11,125 nt of DNA, from positions 1 to 11,125 of the forward strand of contig JBBKVS010000144.1 of assembly GCA_037968555.1 (NCBI GenBank). Reading direction: 5' to 3'. Position 1 is the first letter of the stretch, and each line of letters starts with the position of its first letter. Made by a program: the position numbers and the translations under genes. The notes beneath the pieces were generated by a model. The model had not been told where the DNA came from, did not search any database, and worked only from the letters and a program-made list of their open reading frames with translations. The DNA comes from JAWXBM01 sp037968555 (GTDB lineage: Bacteria > Pseudomonadota > Gammaproteobacteria > Xanthomonadales > SZUA-36). Positions 1 through 7,522 of this stretch are shown piece by piece.

Positions 1-1740
1 TTGCTGCGCCTTACCTATGGATAGTCCCGGAAAGGTGGTGGGCATGTACATCAGGTCGCCTTCGTTCAGATCCGGCATGAATTCGGAACCCAGTTTATTG
101 GCTGGCCAAAAGCCCACGATGACCAGCAAGGCACTGAACAGCAGTACATTGCCCGGATGGCGTGTGACCAATGCAATTACCGGGCGGTACATGACTACCA
201 ATGCACGATTGAGCGGGTTGCGGTGTTCGGGCATGATGCGCCCGCGTATGAAATAGCCCATCAATACCGGTACCAGGGTAATGGACAGACCGGCAGCCAC
301 AGCCATGGCATAGGTTTTTGTAAAGGCCAGCGGTGCGAACATACGACCTTCCTGCGCCTGCAGGGTGAACACCGGCAGGAAGCTGACAGTGATGACCAGC
401 AGCGAAAAGAACAGCGGTGGCCCCACAGCTACGGCAGCGTCGGTCACTACCGCCCAGTGATTTTTCACATTGTAATCAGCCTGCTCCATTTTCTTGTGTA
501 CGGTTTCGACCATCACAATAGCCGCGTCCACCATGGCGCCAATGGCAATGGCAATACCGCCCAGCGACATGATATTGGCGTTGAGGCCCTGCGCATGCAT
601 GATGGCAAATGCGCCCAATATGCCCAGTGGCAGGCTGATAATAATGACCAGCGAGGAGCGCAGGTGAAACAGGAACAGCAGGCAGACCAGCACCACCATG
701 ATGAACTCTTCCAACAGCTTGACCTGCAATGTTTTCACGGCACGCTTGATCAGCGTTGATCGATCATAAACAGGCACAATCTCGACACCTTCGGGCAAGC
801 TGGCTTGCAATTCGCCGATACGCTGTTTCACCGCTTCGATGGTGGCCAGTGCGTTCTCACCAAAACGCATGACAATTACACCACCTACCACCTCACCTTC
901 ACCGTTGAGTTCGGCTATACCCCGCCGTAACTGTGGGCCGAGGCGAATCTCGGCTACATCACCCAGGCGTATGGGGGTGCCGGTTTCGTTGATGCCCAAG
1001 GGTATTGCAGCCAAATCTTCTATGGACTTCAAATAACCGGTGGCTCGTACCATGTATTCAGCCTCGCCCATTTCAATGACTGAACCGCCTACTTCACGAT
1101 TGCCGCTCTGTACGGCATTGCGAATAGTCGACAAAGTCAGGCCGTAAGCGCGTATGGCATCCGGGTTGATGACCACCTGATATTGCTTCACCATTCCGCC
1201 TATGGTCGCCACTTCGGCTACACCATCTACGGTTTGCAACTCGTATTTCAGAAACCAGTCCTGGATGGAACGAAGCTGAGCCAGGTCATGCTGGCCTGTT
1301 TTGTCCTGCAAAGCGTATTCGTAGACCCAGCCCACGCCAGTGGCATCCGGGCCAATGGCGGGTTTGGCCGAAGGCGGTAGTTGCCCGGTTACCTGGTTCA
1401 GGTATTCCAGTACCCGTGAGCGTGCCCAATACAGGTCCGTGCCGTCTTCAAAAATGACATAGACGTAGGAATCGCCAAAAAACGAATAGGCGCGCACAGT
1501 GGATGCCTTGGGCACGGACAGCATGGCCGTGGTCAGAGGAAAAGTGACCTGATCCTCAACCACCTGGGGCGCTTGACCGGGAAAGGAGGTCTTGATAATC
1601 ACCTGCACATCGGACAGGTCGGGCAATGCATCAACCGGCATCACCATTACGGTTCTGATACCCCAGGCCGCCAGTCCCATGCTCAGCAACAGCACCATAA
1701 CGCGGTTGGCGACTGACCAGCGGATGATTTTCTCAATCAT
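1..1740 (-). CDS. cusA: CusA-type Cu(I)/Ag(I) RND efflux pump, N-terminal 580 residues (runs off the left edge)
   Basis: Inner-membrane proton-driven pump of the heavy-metal efflux (HME) RND family, moving Cu(I)/Ag(I) into a CusCBA channel. I translated the minus strand from the ATG at 1740-1738; the frame is open to base 1. The N-terminus (MIEKIIRWSVANRVMV) is the first membrane helix, followed by the family stretch DALPDLSDVQVIIKT and the porter motif GDSYVYVIFEDGTD. TM4 reads GAMVDAAIVMVE; its Asp and Glu fall at residues 405 and 412, the same numbers as the proton-relay residues of E. coli CusA. Met566, in the YMP motif near the edge, aligns with CusA Met573 of the three-Met site; the other two Met lie outside the window. 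An AGGAG ribosome site (1754-1750) precedes the ATG, which overlaps the cusB stop by 8 nt. Full length should be about 1040 residues. Cu/Ag rather than Zn/Co specificity is inferred from similarity to CusA and from the Met sites. Confidence 0.95.
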   Translation of the reverse strand, partial: MIEKIIRWSVANRVMVLLLSMGLAAWGIRTVMVMPVDALPDLSDVQVIIKTSFPGQAPQVVEDQVTFPLTTAMLSVPKASTVRAYSFFGDSYVYVIFEDGTDLYWARSRVLEYLNQVTGQLPPSAKPAIGPDATGVGWVYEYALQDKTGQHDLAQLRSIQDWFLKYELQTVDGVAEVATIGGMVKQYQVVINPDAIRAYGLTLSTIRNAVQSGNREVGGSVIEMGEAEYMVRATGYLKSIEDLAAIPLGINETGTPIRLGDVAEIRLGPQLRRGIAELNGEGEVVGGVIVMRFGENALATIEAVKQRIGELQASLPEGVEIVPVYDRSTLIKRAVKTLQVKLLEEFIMVVLVCLLFLFHLRSSLVIIISLPLGILGAFAIMHAQGLNANIMSLGGIAIAIGAMVDAAIVMVETVHKKMEQADYNVKNHWAVVTDAAVAVGPPLFFSLLVITVSFLPVFTLQAQEGRMFAPLAFTKTYAMAVAAGLSITLVPVLMGYFIRGRIMPEHRNPLNRALVVMYRPVIALVTRHPGNVLLFSALLVIVGFWPANKLGSEFMPDLNEGDLMYMPTTFPGLSIGKAQQ

Positions 1741-3259
1741 GCTGATGCGCTCCTGCATCTTTGTCCGGGTCTACAGAAGGCGAGCTTTCTGTTGGGAGTT
1801 CGGCCTCGGCATCAATTTCAGTAATGGCATAATCCCCTGCCTGTTGCTGTTCAAGCCGGAAGCGAATGTTCTGATCGGTAGCAATGGTATCCAGCGCGGC
1901 AGTACCCAGCACATCGAATTCCATGGTCATGGCGGGCCAGGCCAGGGCATCAATGGGTCCGTGAGTAATACGGATACGGCGCCGCTCGGGGTAAACAGCA
2001 TCTACCCGGCCACTGGCCAAAACGCTATCGAGAGCCGATCGTTGCTGCGGCTGGGTATTGGCGCTGAGCCGGCGGATACCGCCATTCACACTGGCTTCTG
2101 AATCCAGCAGGAACTGAGCTGAGGTGACCACCTGGTCCCCTTCATCCAGCCCAGCCAGGATTTCGACTGAATCACCACTTTCCATGCCGGCGAGTACTTC
2201 ATGCACACGGAAGCTTCCTTCACCCAGGGAAATCACCACCCGATTGCTGTCTTTTGAGCGAATCAGTGCTTCGCGCGGAATGCTCAGGGCATTCGGGTGC
2301 AGCTTGCCGTACACCGAGACCCGTGCATACATATTCGGTTTCAGCAACTCACCCGGATTTTCAAATCGCAAACGTACACGCAGAGTGCGGGTTTTGGGAT
2401 CCAGCATCGGATAGACATAGTCCACCTGGCCGTTGAATTCCTGTCCGGGCAGATAGTCCAGTGTGGCTTTGGCGGCTTGGCCGGCGGCTACCCATTCGGA
2501 CTGGGATTCATATACTTCGGCCTGCAACCAGACGCTGGACAGACCGGCCAGGCTCATGATGGTGGTGTTGGGTTGAACATAAGTGCCTTCACGCACATTC
2601 AATGTGCTGACAATTCCGTCCTGGGGTGCAACTACACGGATGTTCTCCGAAACCTTGCCGGACTTTTCCAGGGCAGCAATCTCGGAATCCGCAATGCCCA
2701 GTGCCTGTAATTTCTGAATCGAACCGCTGATCAATCGTTCTTCGCCACGTTTCTTCGCTTGCAGATATTCCTTCTGCGCATTAACCAGTTCGGGTGAATA
2801 AATCTCAAACAACAGATCGTTCTTGTGTACGCGTTCTCCCTCGGCATTGATGGACAGGCTTGAAATCCAACCCTGGGTACGCGTACTGATGTTGCTGATC
2901 AGTGTTTCGTCCAGGCCTACATAGGCCGTGGCTTCAACGCGGCGCCACAAGGGACCCACCTTTACCGCCTCGGTGCGCACACCCAGATTGTTCTCAACTG
3001 CGGAGCTGATTTCTATTGCATCCGTATCGGATGATGGCTCCGAGTAGACCGGCAACAGGTCCATGCCCATGGGTGATTTACCGGGTTTGTCACGGCGGAA
3101 ATTGGGATCCATGGGGGCTACCCAGTAAAGTGGCTTTCTCTCCGCTGAACCGCTATTGCTGTCAACTCCGGAAGCATCACCGTTGCGCTGCATACCCAGC
3201 CAATAGGTGCCTGCGAGGGCCAATGTCATCAGTATCGCCAAGCCGGCTTTCTTGTTCAT
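1733..3259 (-). CDS. cusB: CusB-type periplasmic adaptor with C-terminal CusF-like domain
   Basis: Membrane-fusion protein linking the RND pump to the outer-membrane channel. It has 508 residues; residues 1-20 form a signal or anchor helix. Residues 45-72 are the heavy-metal-binding segment (YWVAPMDPNF, DKPGKSPMGMDLLP); Met50, Met64 and Met66 match the three N-terminal Met that bind Cu(I)/Ag(I) in E. coli CusB. Barrel-sandwich/lipoyl halves flank a short helical hairpin at about 155-200, followed by beta-barrel and membrane-proximal parts to about 395. Residues 414-486 are an extra CusF-like OB-fold domain: His433, Trp441, Met444 and Met446 (ITHGPIDALAWPAMTMEF) match the CusF ligands His36, Trp44, Met47 and Met49. 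The C-terminus ends in HQHD, a possible additional metal site. The ATG overlaps the cusC stop by 4 nt (ATGA). E. coli CusF is a separate protein; here chaperone and adaptor are one chain. Family assignment is firm; metal choice is inferred. Confidence 0.94.
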   Translation of the reverse strand: MNKKAGLAILMTLALAGTYWLGMQRNGDASGVDSNSGSAERKPLYWVAPMDPNFRRDKPGKSPMGMDLLPVYSEPSSDTDAIEISSAVENNLGVRTEAVKVGPLWRRVEATAYVGLDETLISNISTRTQGWISSLSINAEGERVHKNDLLFEIYSPELVNAQKEYLQAKKRGEERLISGSIQKLQALGIADSEIAALEKSGKVSENIRVVAPQDGIVSTLNVREGTYVQPNTTIMSLAGLSSVWLQAEVYESQSEWVAAGQAAKATLDYLPGQEFNGQVDYVYPMLDPKTRTLRVRLRFENPGELLKPNMYARVSVYGKLHPNALSIPREALIRSKDSNRVVISLGEGSFRVHEVLAGMESGDSVEILAGLDEGDQVVTSAQFLLDSEASVNGGIRRLSANTQPQQRSALDSVLASGRVDAVYPERRRIRITHGPIDALAWPAMTMEFDVLGTAALDTIATDQNIRFRLEQQQAGDYAITEIDAEAELPTESSPSVDPDKDAGAHQHD

Positions 3260-4536
3260 GATGCTTCTCCCTGGAAATACAACAGACGTGCCTGGGTTTT
3301 GAGTGCTTCGGCCTGGATGCGAACAAACTCGAGGCGTAGATCGATTTCGGTGATCTGGGCTCGCAGCAGGCTGCTCAGATCGCCCACCGATGACTGATAA
3401 GCATCAAAGGACGATTCCGCACTGAAACGTGCTTCGGGCAATATGTTACTGGTAAAAAAGGCGATGCTTTCCTGCTGTTTTTCATAAGTTGCGCCCTGCA
3501 TGTCGGCTTCACTTTTCATGCGTCGGTAGAGATCATCACGATCAAATAGTGCAGCAGAGGACTCGGCAATCATGGACGCCGTTACCCGGTCCTGGCGGTG
3601 CTCGTGAAACAGGGGTAAATCCATGGTCACCATCACCGAAAACAGGTCCGGCCGGGACATGCCACTGGCATCGCTGCCGCTGCGTGCGCCGTAGGCCACA
3701 TCAACCGAGAATTCAGGCTTGTATTGCTGACGCGCCAGTTCAACACCGGTATCGGCGTAATTCACTTTTTTCTGCAATGCCAGGATGCGTGGATGGGTTT
3801 GCAAGCGCTGGTGAATTTCTGCCAAGGCCAGTGGCGCTTGCAGGCTTGGCCAGTCTGTTGCCAATTCCAGCTGGGATGCCTCTCCCAGCCAGGCTGAAAG
3901 TTTTGCCCTCGCACGTGCTTCTGCCTCGCTGATTTGCCGCGCACGTTCTTCCGCCTTAGCCAACTCCACAACGGTTTGCAGCACATCCTGCTGGTTCACC
4001 CGGCCGGTGGCGTAGTAGTCGCGGGTGATATCCGAAAAGTCGGTGAATATGCGAATCGCTTCATCATTAATGGCAGCGCGTTGTTTCTGTCTGACAACTT
4101 CCAGATACAGTTCGCGCACTGTCAGCGTGATCTGCAGTTTCTGATCCTGCAGCGACTCGCCCAGCATTTCGACTTGCTGGCTAAACTGTGTCGACCGCAA
4201 CTCACGGCTGTCACCCCTGGGAAATTTCTGCACCAGTCCTACCACTGCCTGGGTCATGGGTTCCTGGCCGAAATCGAAACTGTCGACAGGCAAGGACATC
4301 ACACCCAGCTTGAGCATGGGGTCAGGCAACTGGGCTGCAGCCACCGCCATGTTTTCCAATGCCATGCTGCGTGATTCCACAGCGTGCAGGCCAGGATCGT
4401 TGGTCAGAGCCTGGCGTTCCGCCTCAGCCAGGCTCAGGCCGCTGGCCAGCGCGGTTGAGCCTGTCAACACAACGGCCAGCACAATAAACAGCAAGCTCAC
4501 GAGGTGAACGCCCTTTGGGGTGCGCATAGTGCACAT
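3256..4536 (-). CDS. cusC: TolC-family outer-membrane efflux channel (CusC-type)
   Basis: Outer-membrane factor completing the tripartite Cus pump. It has 426 residues, with a Sec signal peptide at about 1-31 (hydrophobic LLFIVLAVVLTG, cleavage near ALA-SG). Two OEP repeats follow: one begins at SLAEAERQAL (35-44) and carries VVGLVQKFP; the second begins around residue 216 and carries PDLFSVMVTMDLPLF. Long Ala/Glu/Gln-rich helices between them are the periplasmic coiled coils. E. coli CusC is a lipoprotein; no Cys is present at the cleavage site here, so this protein is probably not lipidated. The start at 4536 is preceded by a GGAG element 8-9 nt upstream; a second in-frame ATG three codons later would also leave the signal peptide intact. 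Position first in the cusCBA overlap chain supports the role. The name is by context, since TolC-family sequences diverge strongly. Confidence 0.88.
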   Translation of the reverse strand: MCTMRTPKGVHLVSLLFIVLAVVLTGSTALASGLSLAEAERQALTNDPGLHAVESRSMALENMAVAAAQLPDPMLKLGVMSLPVDSFDFGQEPMTQAVVGLVQKFPRGDSRELRSTQFSQQVEMLGESLQDQKLQITLTVRELYLEVVRQKQRAAINDEAIRIFTDFSDITRDYYATGRVNQQDVLQTVVELAKAEERARQISEAEARARAKLSAWLGEASQLELATDWPSLQAPLALAEIHQRLQTHPRILALQKKVNYADTGVELARQQYKPEFSVDVAYGARSGSDASGMSRPDLFSVMVTMDLPLFHEHRQDRVTASMIAESSAALFDRDDLYRRMKSEADMQGATYEKQQESIAFFTSNILPEARFSAESSFDAYQSSVGDLSSLLRAQITEIDLRLEFVRIQAEALKTQARLLYFQGEAS

Positions 4537-4625
4537 AATGATCTCCAGAACTACCAGCGCCCGGTGGCGCTTTCAAAGCTTTTTAAAATGAACGGTGCGG
4601 CAATGCCGCAAAAAAAGCGGGCAGG
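4537..4625 (-). other. spacer between the Cys-rich gene and cusC
   Basis: This 89-nt gap holds the cusC ribosome site next to 4537-4545 and a small perfect hairpin (GCGGC 4597-4601, loop AAT, GCCGC 4605-4609). On the minus strand the T-run comes before the hairpin rather than after it, so it does not look like an intrinsic terminator. Read-through from the Cys-rich gene into cusC is therefore likely. The hairpin could act on mRNA stability or separate expression levels, but nothing in the sequence proves it. Confidence 0.4.
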
Positions 4626-5003
4626 TCAGGAGATAGGGGGTCGGAGTAAGGGGTAGTCGTGGCTGGGCAGGATTTCGCCGCTGGTGATAATTCGGCGATG
4701 ATGAACGGACGGGTTTGATGAGACTTTGGCCAGGCTGGAGAATAGCGGAGTGCCGAGATAACAACTGCCACAACTCAAAGCGTGGTCGCAAACCGGTTGA
4801 TCATCAGTGATTGAAGTTCCGCAGCAATCCGACATGTCGTCGTGATTCGGCATGTTGTCGGCGCAAGGTTTTTTGTCCGGGTCGACATTCTGAGATTGCG
4901 TGACCTGATCCACAGCCTGATCCTTGGCCATATCACAGCCAACCGCTTGCAGAGGCTGTATGGTCATGGCCAGAATCAATAGTAATGTCAGGTACTTATT
5001 CAC
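4626..5003 (-). CDS. small secreted Cys-rich protein at the head of the cus operon
   Basis: A 125-residue protein with a clear export signal (MNKYLTLLLILAMTIQPLQA) and cleavage expected near residue 20. Cys23 follows AVG, so a poor lipobox (AVGC) cannot be excluded. The mature part is acidic and has seven Cys (23, 47, 60, 61, 72, 78, 81), including a CC pair and a CGSC motif, plus His and Met (MPNHDDMSDCC). The C-terminal tail ends in YPLLRPPIS. I do not recognise a named family, but short secreted Cys/His/Met-rich proteins with an RPP-type tail recur beside copper-efflux genes in gammaproteobacteria. Position directly upstream of cusC on the same strand suggests periplasmic copper binding or sensing (inference). 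The start codon is GTG; a TGA two codons upstream excludes a longer start, and no Shine-Dalgarno sequence is visible. Any Met further in would remove part of the signal peptide. Confidence 0.72.
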   Translation of the reverse strand: MNKYLTLLLILAMTIQPLQAVGCDMAKDQAVDQVTQSQNVDPDKKPCADNMPNHDDMSDCCGTSITDDQPVCDHALSCGSCYLGTPLFSSLAKVSSNPSVHHRRIITSGEILPSHDYPLLRPPIS

Positions 5004-5018
5004 GTTTCAAGGATAACA

Positions 5019-5046
5019 CTTATATCTTCAAGTACTCAATAAACAA
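5019..5046 (-). promoter_or_regulatory. possible sigma-70 promoter of the cus operon
   Basis: On the minus strand TTGTTT (5046-5041) and TATAAG (5024-5019) are separated by 16 nt: a weak -35 and a good -10. The predicted transcript would begin about 9 nt before the GTG at 5003, giving a nearly leaderless mRNA, which fits the lack of a ribosome site there. CTTGAA occurs twice, 21 bp apart, around the -10 (5032-5027 and 5011-5006), and could be a regulator contact. I see neither a CueR-type 19-nt spacer nor a clear CusR/CopR box. Confidence 0.35.
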
Positions 5047-5193
5047 TCTGCAAGGGTGGTGCCATCCATTTGCCTTCCAGCGCTTCGTAATCAGGTCAAT
5101 AGAACCTCATTACAATGAACAAGTTCCTTTCGGTGCCGGTAACCAGCATTAAATGAGCGATGTTTAGTATGCGGGTTCTGGCCGGATCGACCT

Positions 5194-6135
5194 TCAGGTC
5201 ATCGGATCATTCGCAGCCAGCCAACCGGCCAGCCACTCCGGCATCGCATCGCCAGGAGCCCACTCGAATTCAAAACCGGCTTCGCCCAGCAACACATTCT
5301 GCAGCAGCTTGCGAGGGTGCCAGATGGTGGGCATTTGTCCCAGGTAGCTGGCCCACATGCCGAGGGTCGAACCCGAGGCAATCAGCAAGCGGCTGCGCGA
5401 CAAGGCCAGCAGGTCGGCCAGGGCTGAACCAAATTCCACCCGAATTACGTTTGGGAGGATCAACAGGGGGGCCAGGTCTTGGTCCGTGCCGTCAGAAATA
5501 ATACATGCCGGAACATCTGCTCCCACTCTGACGCGAACGGCTTGCAAGGCATCGACATACCAGGACAGCGGCAGAAGGCTGTTATCGATGTTCAGCATTT
5601 TCTCGTAGCTGTCCTGCTGGACGAAATCGCCGCGCCTCACATGGATGCCGATCGGTGCCGCTTCGATCGCCTCGTATCCGGCCAGGTGTTGCGGCCGCGT
5701 GATGCGCAGCAATTCGCGATGCACCAGAGCATGGTCGTGCAGGAAGGGTGCAAACTTGCCTTCCATGCCGCGGAATTCGACCACGGTTCCGGGCGGGGGT
5801 GGAGCAGAGCCGATATCTGATTCTTTTACCCAGCGGTGTCGTGCCAACGTCAAGGGTTTGCGCCAGCCGCTGATGTAAACCGCAGTGGGCTGGAAAAGAC
5901 CCCCATAAGTCCGATGATCGTAGGGATTGACCCGCCAGTTCTTCGGTTTGAATGATTGCCAGGTAGGCCAAACCGGCTGCCAGCCTTCACGTTTCGAGCG
6001 GGACAGACAACGTGCCCAGATAAATAAGAGGTTGCCCAGACCGCTGCCGCCGATGCGAACGAACAGCAAGTCGGTCTTCGACAGGCGGGGATAGGCAAAG
6101 ACCTGATCTTGTTTGCGCTTGTTCAAAACGACCAC
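5194..6135 (-). CDS. GT11-like glycosyltransferase (fucosyltransferase type)
   Basis: A 313-residue soluble protein resembling glycosyltransferase family 11 (alpha-1,2-fucosyltransferases), which transfer fucose from GDP-fucose to glycans. Visible landmarks in the expected order are GGSGLGN at 29-35 (family motif GGLGNQ), IHVRRGDF at 164-171 (the HxRRxD donor-binding motif), IISDGTDQD at 212-220, and ASGSTLGMWASYLG at 253-266 (cf. the family's ANSSFSWWGAYL). There is no signal peptide or membrane helix, so it should act in the cytoplasm. The length fits the family (about 290-310). The start is GTG at 6135 with GAAGG about 6 nt upstream; no in-frame ATG occurs before residue 124. It follows the pilU group on the same strand and could modify a surface glycan or a pilus, but the acceptor cannot be read from sequence. 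The motifs are divergent, so another sugar or the related O-fucosyltransferase/NodZ branch is possible. Confidence 0.75.
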   Translation of the reverse strand: MVVLNKRKQDQVFAYPRLSKTDLLFVRIGGSGLGNLLFIWARCLSRSKREGWQPVWPTWQSFKPKNWRVNPYDHRTYGGLFQPTAVYISGWRKPLTLARHRWVKESDIGSAPPPPGTVVEFRGMEGKFAPFLHDHALVHRELLRITRPQHLAGYEAIEAAPIGIHVRRGDFVQQDSYEKMLNIDNSLLPLSWYVDALQAVRVRVGADVPACIISDGTDQDLAPLLILPNVIRVEFGSALADLLALSRSRLLIASGSTLGMWASYLGQMPTIWHPRKLLQNVLLGEAGFEFEWAPGDAMPEWLAGWLAANDPMT

Positions 6136-6170
6136 CGTCCCTTCAAACGTAGATTCGTCCGGCGAGGGAA

Positions 6171-6344
6171 TTACCTCAATCCGGTGCCAGGCCTAACCAC
6201 CGCGCAGTGACCGCAGTTTCGGTGTTCCTGATTGCAGCCATGATAGCGCTGAAGATGCTCGATCGCTTGTCTTGGTCGCAAAACCACTTTCATCTCAAAG
6301 CCCTGACCGTGAATATTCCGGGCAGGCAAAGGGGTTGAAGGCAT
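6171..6344 (-). CDS. 57-residue Cys/His-rich ORF coupled to pilU (TGATG)
   Basis: I read this short ORF by hand. Its ATG (6344-6342) shares the A-base side of the pilU stop: TGATG, a 1-nt overlap typical of translational coupling. A second in-frame ATG (Met18, 6293-6291) has its own AGGG-like site upstream. The product is basic, with a cluster at residues 35-48 (HGCNQEHRNCGHC: three Cys and three His) that could bind a metal. There is no signal peptide. It ends 35 nt before the glycosyltransferase start on the same strand. I do not recognise a family. Against it being real: short length and several rare Arg codons (CGA, AGA, AGG). For it: exact coupling, an open frame through a gap otherwise without function, and a plausible amino-acid composition. 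Confidence 0.42.
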   Translation of the reverse strand: MPSTPLPARNIHGQGFEMKVVLRPRQAIEHLQRYHGCNQEHRNCGHCAVVRPGTGLR

Positions 6345-7519
6345 CAGGCTATTTTGGAAAAGACTTCCTCCTCTTCCGTCCAGGCGGGAGCCAGCTCCAG
6401 CGCGCTGAGTGTGTGAACTGATGAAGTTATCGCAGCGGGTGGCGAGCCTGCCTTGACTTCAGGAGTAACCATTTGCACTTGCAGACGCAAGTCATTGGGA
6501 TAGTCGGCGTTGGCCATGGCTTCTTCTTTGCTGATAAGACCGCCCGCATAGAGATTCAGCAAGGACTGGTCGAAAGTCTTGCAGCCTCCGGTGACACCGC
6601 GCAGCATTCCTTCCCGAATATTGTCTACTTCTCCGTTGCGGATCAGCTCTTTCACGTATGCGGTATCGCGCATGATTTCCACGGCCGCCACACGCTTGCC
6701 ATCCATCGAGGGGATCAGGCGTTGCGAGATAATCGCGCGCAGATTCATGGAAAGCTGCAGGCAAATATCGGTATGCCTCTCGCCCGGGAAAAAGTTCAGT
6801 ACCCGGTGCAGAGTCTGATAGGCATTGCTCGAATGCAAGGTTCCCAGGCACAGATGTCCGGTGTCGGCGAAGGTGATGGCTGCTTCCATGGTTTCCCGGT
6901 CACGAATCTCGCCGATCAGGATGACGTCAGGGGCCTGGCGCAAGGCATTCTTGAGTGCGTGATTGAAAGACAAAGTGTCCATCCCAACCTCGCGCTGGGT
7001 AAAAATACACTTCTTGTTGGGGTGAATAAATTCAATAGGATCTTCAACCGTGACCACATGCCCAGCAGCATGATCGTTGCGGTGATCCAGCATGGCGGCC
7101 AGCGACGTTGACTTACCAGAGCCGGTAGCTCCGGTGATCAGCACCAGGCCGCGCTTGCGCATGATGATTTCTTTCAGGTCGTCCGGTAGACGCAATTCTG
7201 CCAGACTGGGGATGACCGTTTTGATGTGACGAATCACCAGGCCCACACTGTCGCGCTGGCGGTGGATGTTGACCCGAAAGCGTCCAATGTCTTCGAACTC
7301 AATCGCCAGGTTCATTTCCATTAGTTCCTGGAATTTGGCTTTCTCGGCGTCGTTCATCAATGCCTCAGCCAGCGCCAAGGTATCGGGTGCTTCCAGGTCT
7401 TTGTCGCCGACCGGATGGTTTACGCCTTCGGCGCGAATCAGGGGAGGGCTGTTACGGGTAATGTAGAGGTCAGAACCTCCGCGTTGAATCATCTCACTCA
7501 GAAGCGAACGAATATCCAC
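6344..7519 (-). CDS. pilU: PilT/PilU-family type IV pilus retraction ATPase (PilU type)
   Basis: A cytoplasmic hexameric ATPase of the secretion-ATPase superfamily that helps retract type IV pili during twitching. It has 391 residues. The N-terminal PAS-like domain begins LLSEMIQRGGSDLYIT (6-21). Walker A is GATGSGKST (130-138), the Asp box VTVEDPIEF is at 156-164, Walker B is VILIGEIRD (199-207) with Glu204 intact, and the His box TLHSS is at 227-231. GGCKTFDQSL (311-320) and NADYPNDLRL (337-346) are typical of the PilU branch, as is the acidic C-terminal tail (TEEEEVF); PilT proteins are shorter (about 345) and lack that tail. The start is GTG at 7519, matching where P. aeruginosa PilU begins; an AAAGGG element lies 11 nt upstream. 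In Pseudomonas pilU follows pilT, but no pilT is in this window. PilU usually depends on PilT, so one is expected elsewhere. Confidence 0.92.
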   Translation of the reverse strand: MDIRSLLSEMIQRGGSDLYITRNSPPLIRAEGVNHPVGDKDLEAPDTLALAEALMNDAEKAKFQELMEMNLAIEFEDIGRFRVNIHRQRDSVGLVIRHIKTVIPSLAELRLPDDLKEIIMRKRGLVLITGATGSGKSTSLAAMLDHRNDHAAGHVVTVEDPIEFIHPNKKCIFTQREVGMDTLSFNHALKNALRQAPDVILIGEIRDRETMEAAITFADTGHLCLGTLHSSNAYQTLHRVLNFFPGERHTDICLQLSMNLRAIISQRLIPSMDGKRVAAVEIMRDTAYVKELIRNGEVDNIREGMLRGVTGGCKTFDQSLLNLYAGGLISKEEAMANADYPNDLRLQVQMVTPEVKAGSPPAAITSSVHTLSALELAPAWTEEEEVFSKIA

Positions 7520-7522
7520 AGA

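Noticed and set aside
157..759. Long plus-strand open frame (200 codons) opposite cusA
   Set aside because: It lies wholly antisense to the strongly conserved CusA coding frame, is very rich in His/Gln, and has no family features; it is a shadow frame.
4597..4616. GCGGC-AAT-GCCGC hairpin with an adjacent A/T run as an intrinsic terminator
   Set aside because: For minus-strand transcription the T-run precedes the hairpin, and for plus-strand transcription an A-run follows; neither orientation is a terminator.
4573..4791. Minus-strand 72-codon frame near the end of the Cys-rich gene
   Set aside because: It overlaps the Cys-rich gene in another frame, is Pro/Arg/Leu-rich without motifs, and lacks a signal or family features.
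6327..6336. CAAAGGGGTT as another copy of the CAAAGGGG palindrome
   Set aside because: Only 9-10 bases match, there is no second arm, and it falls within the small ORF after pilU; chance is likely.
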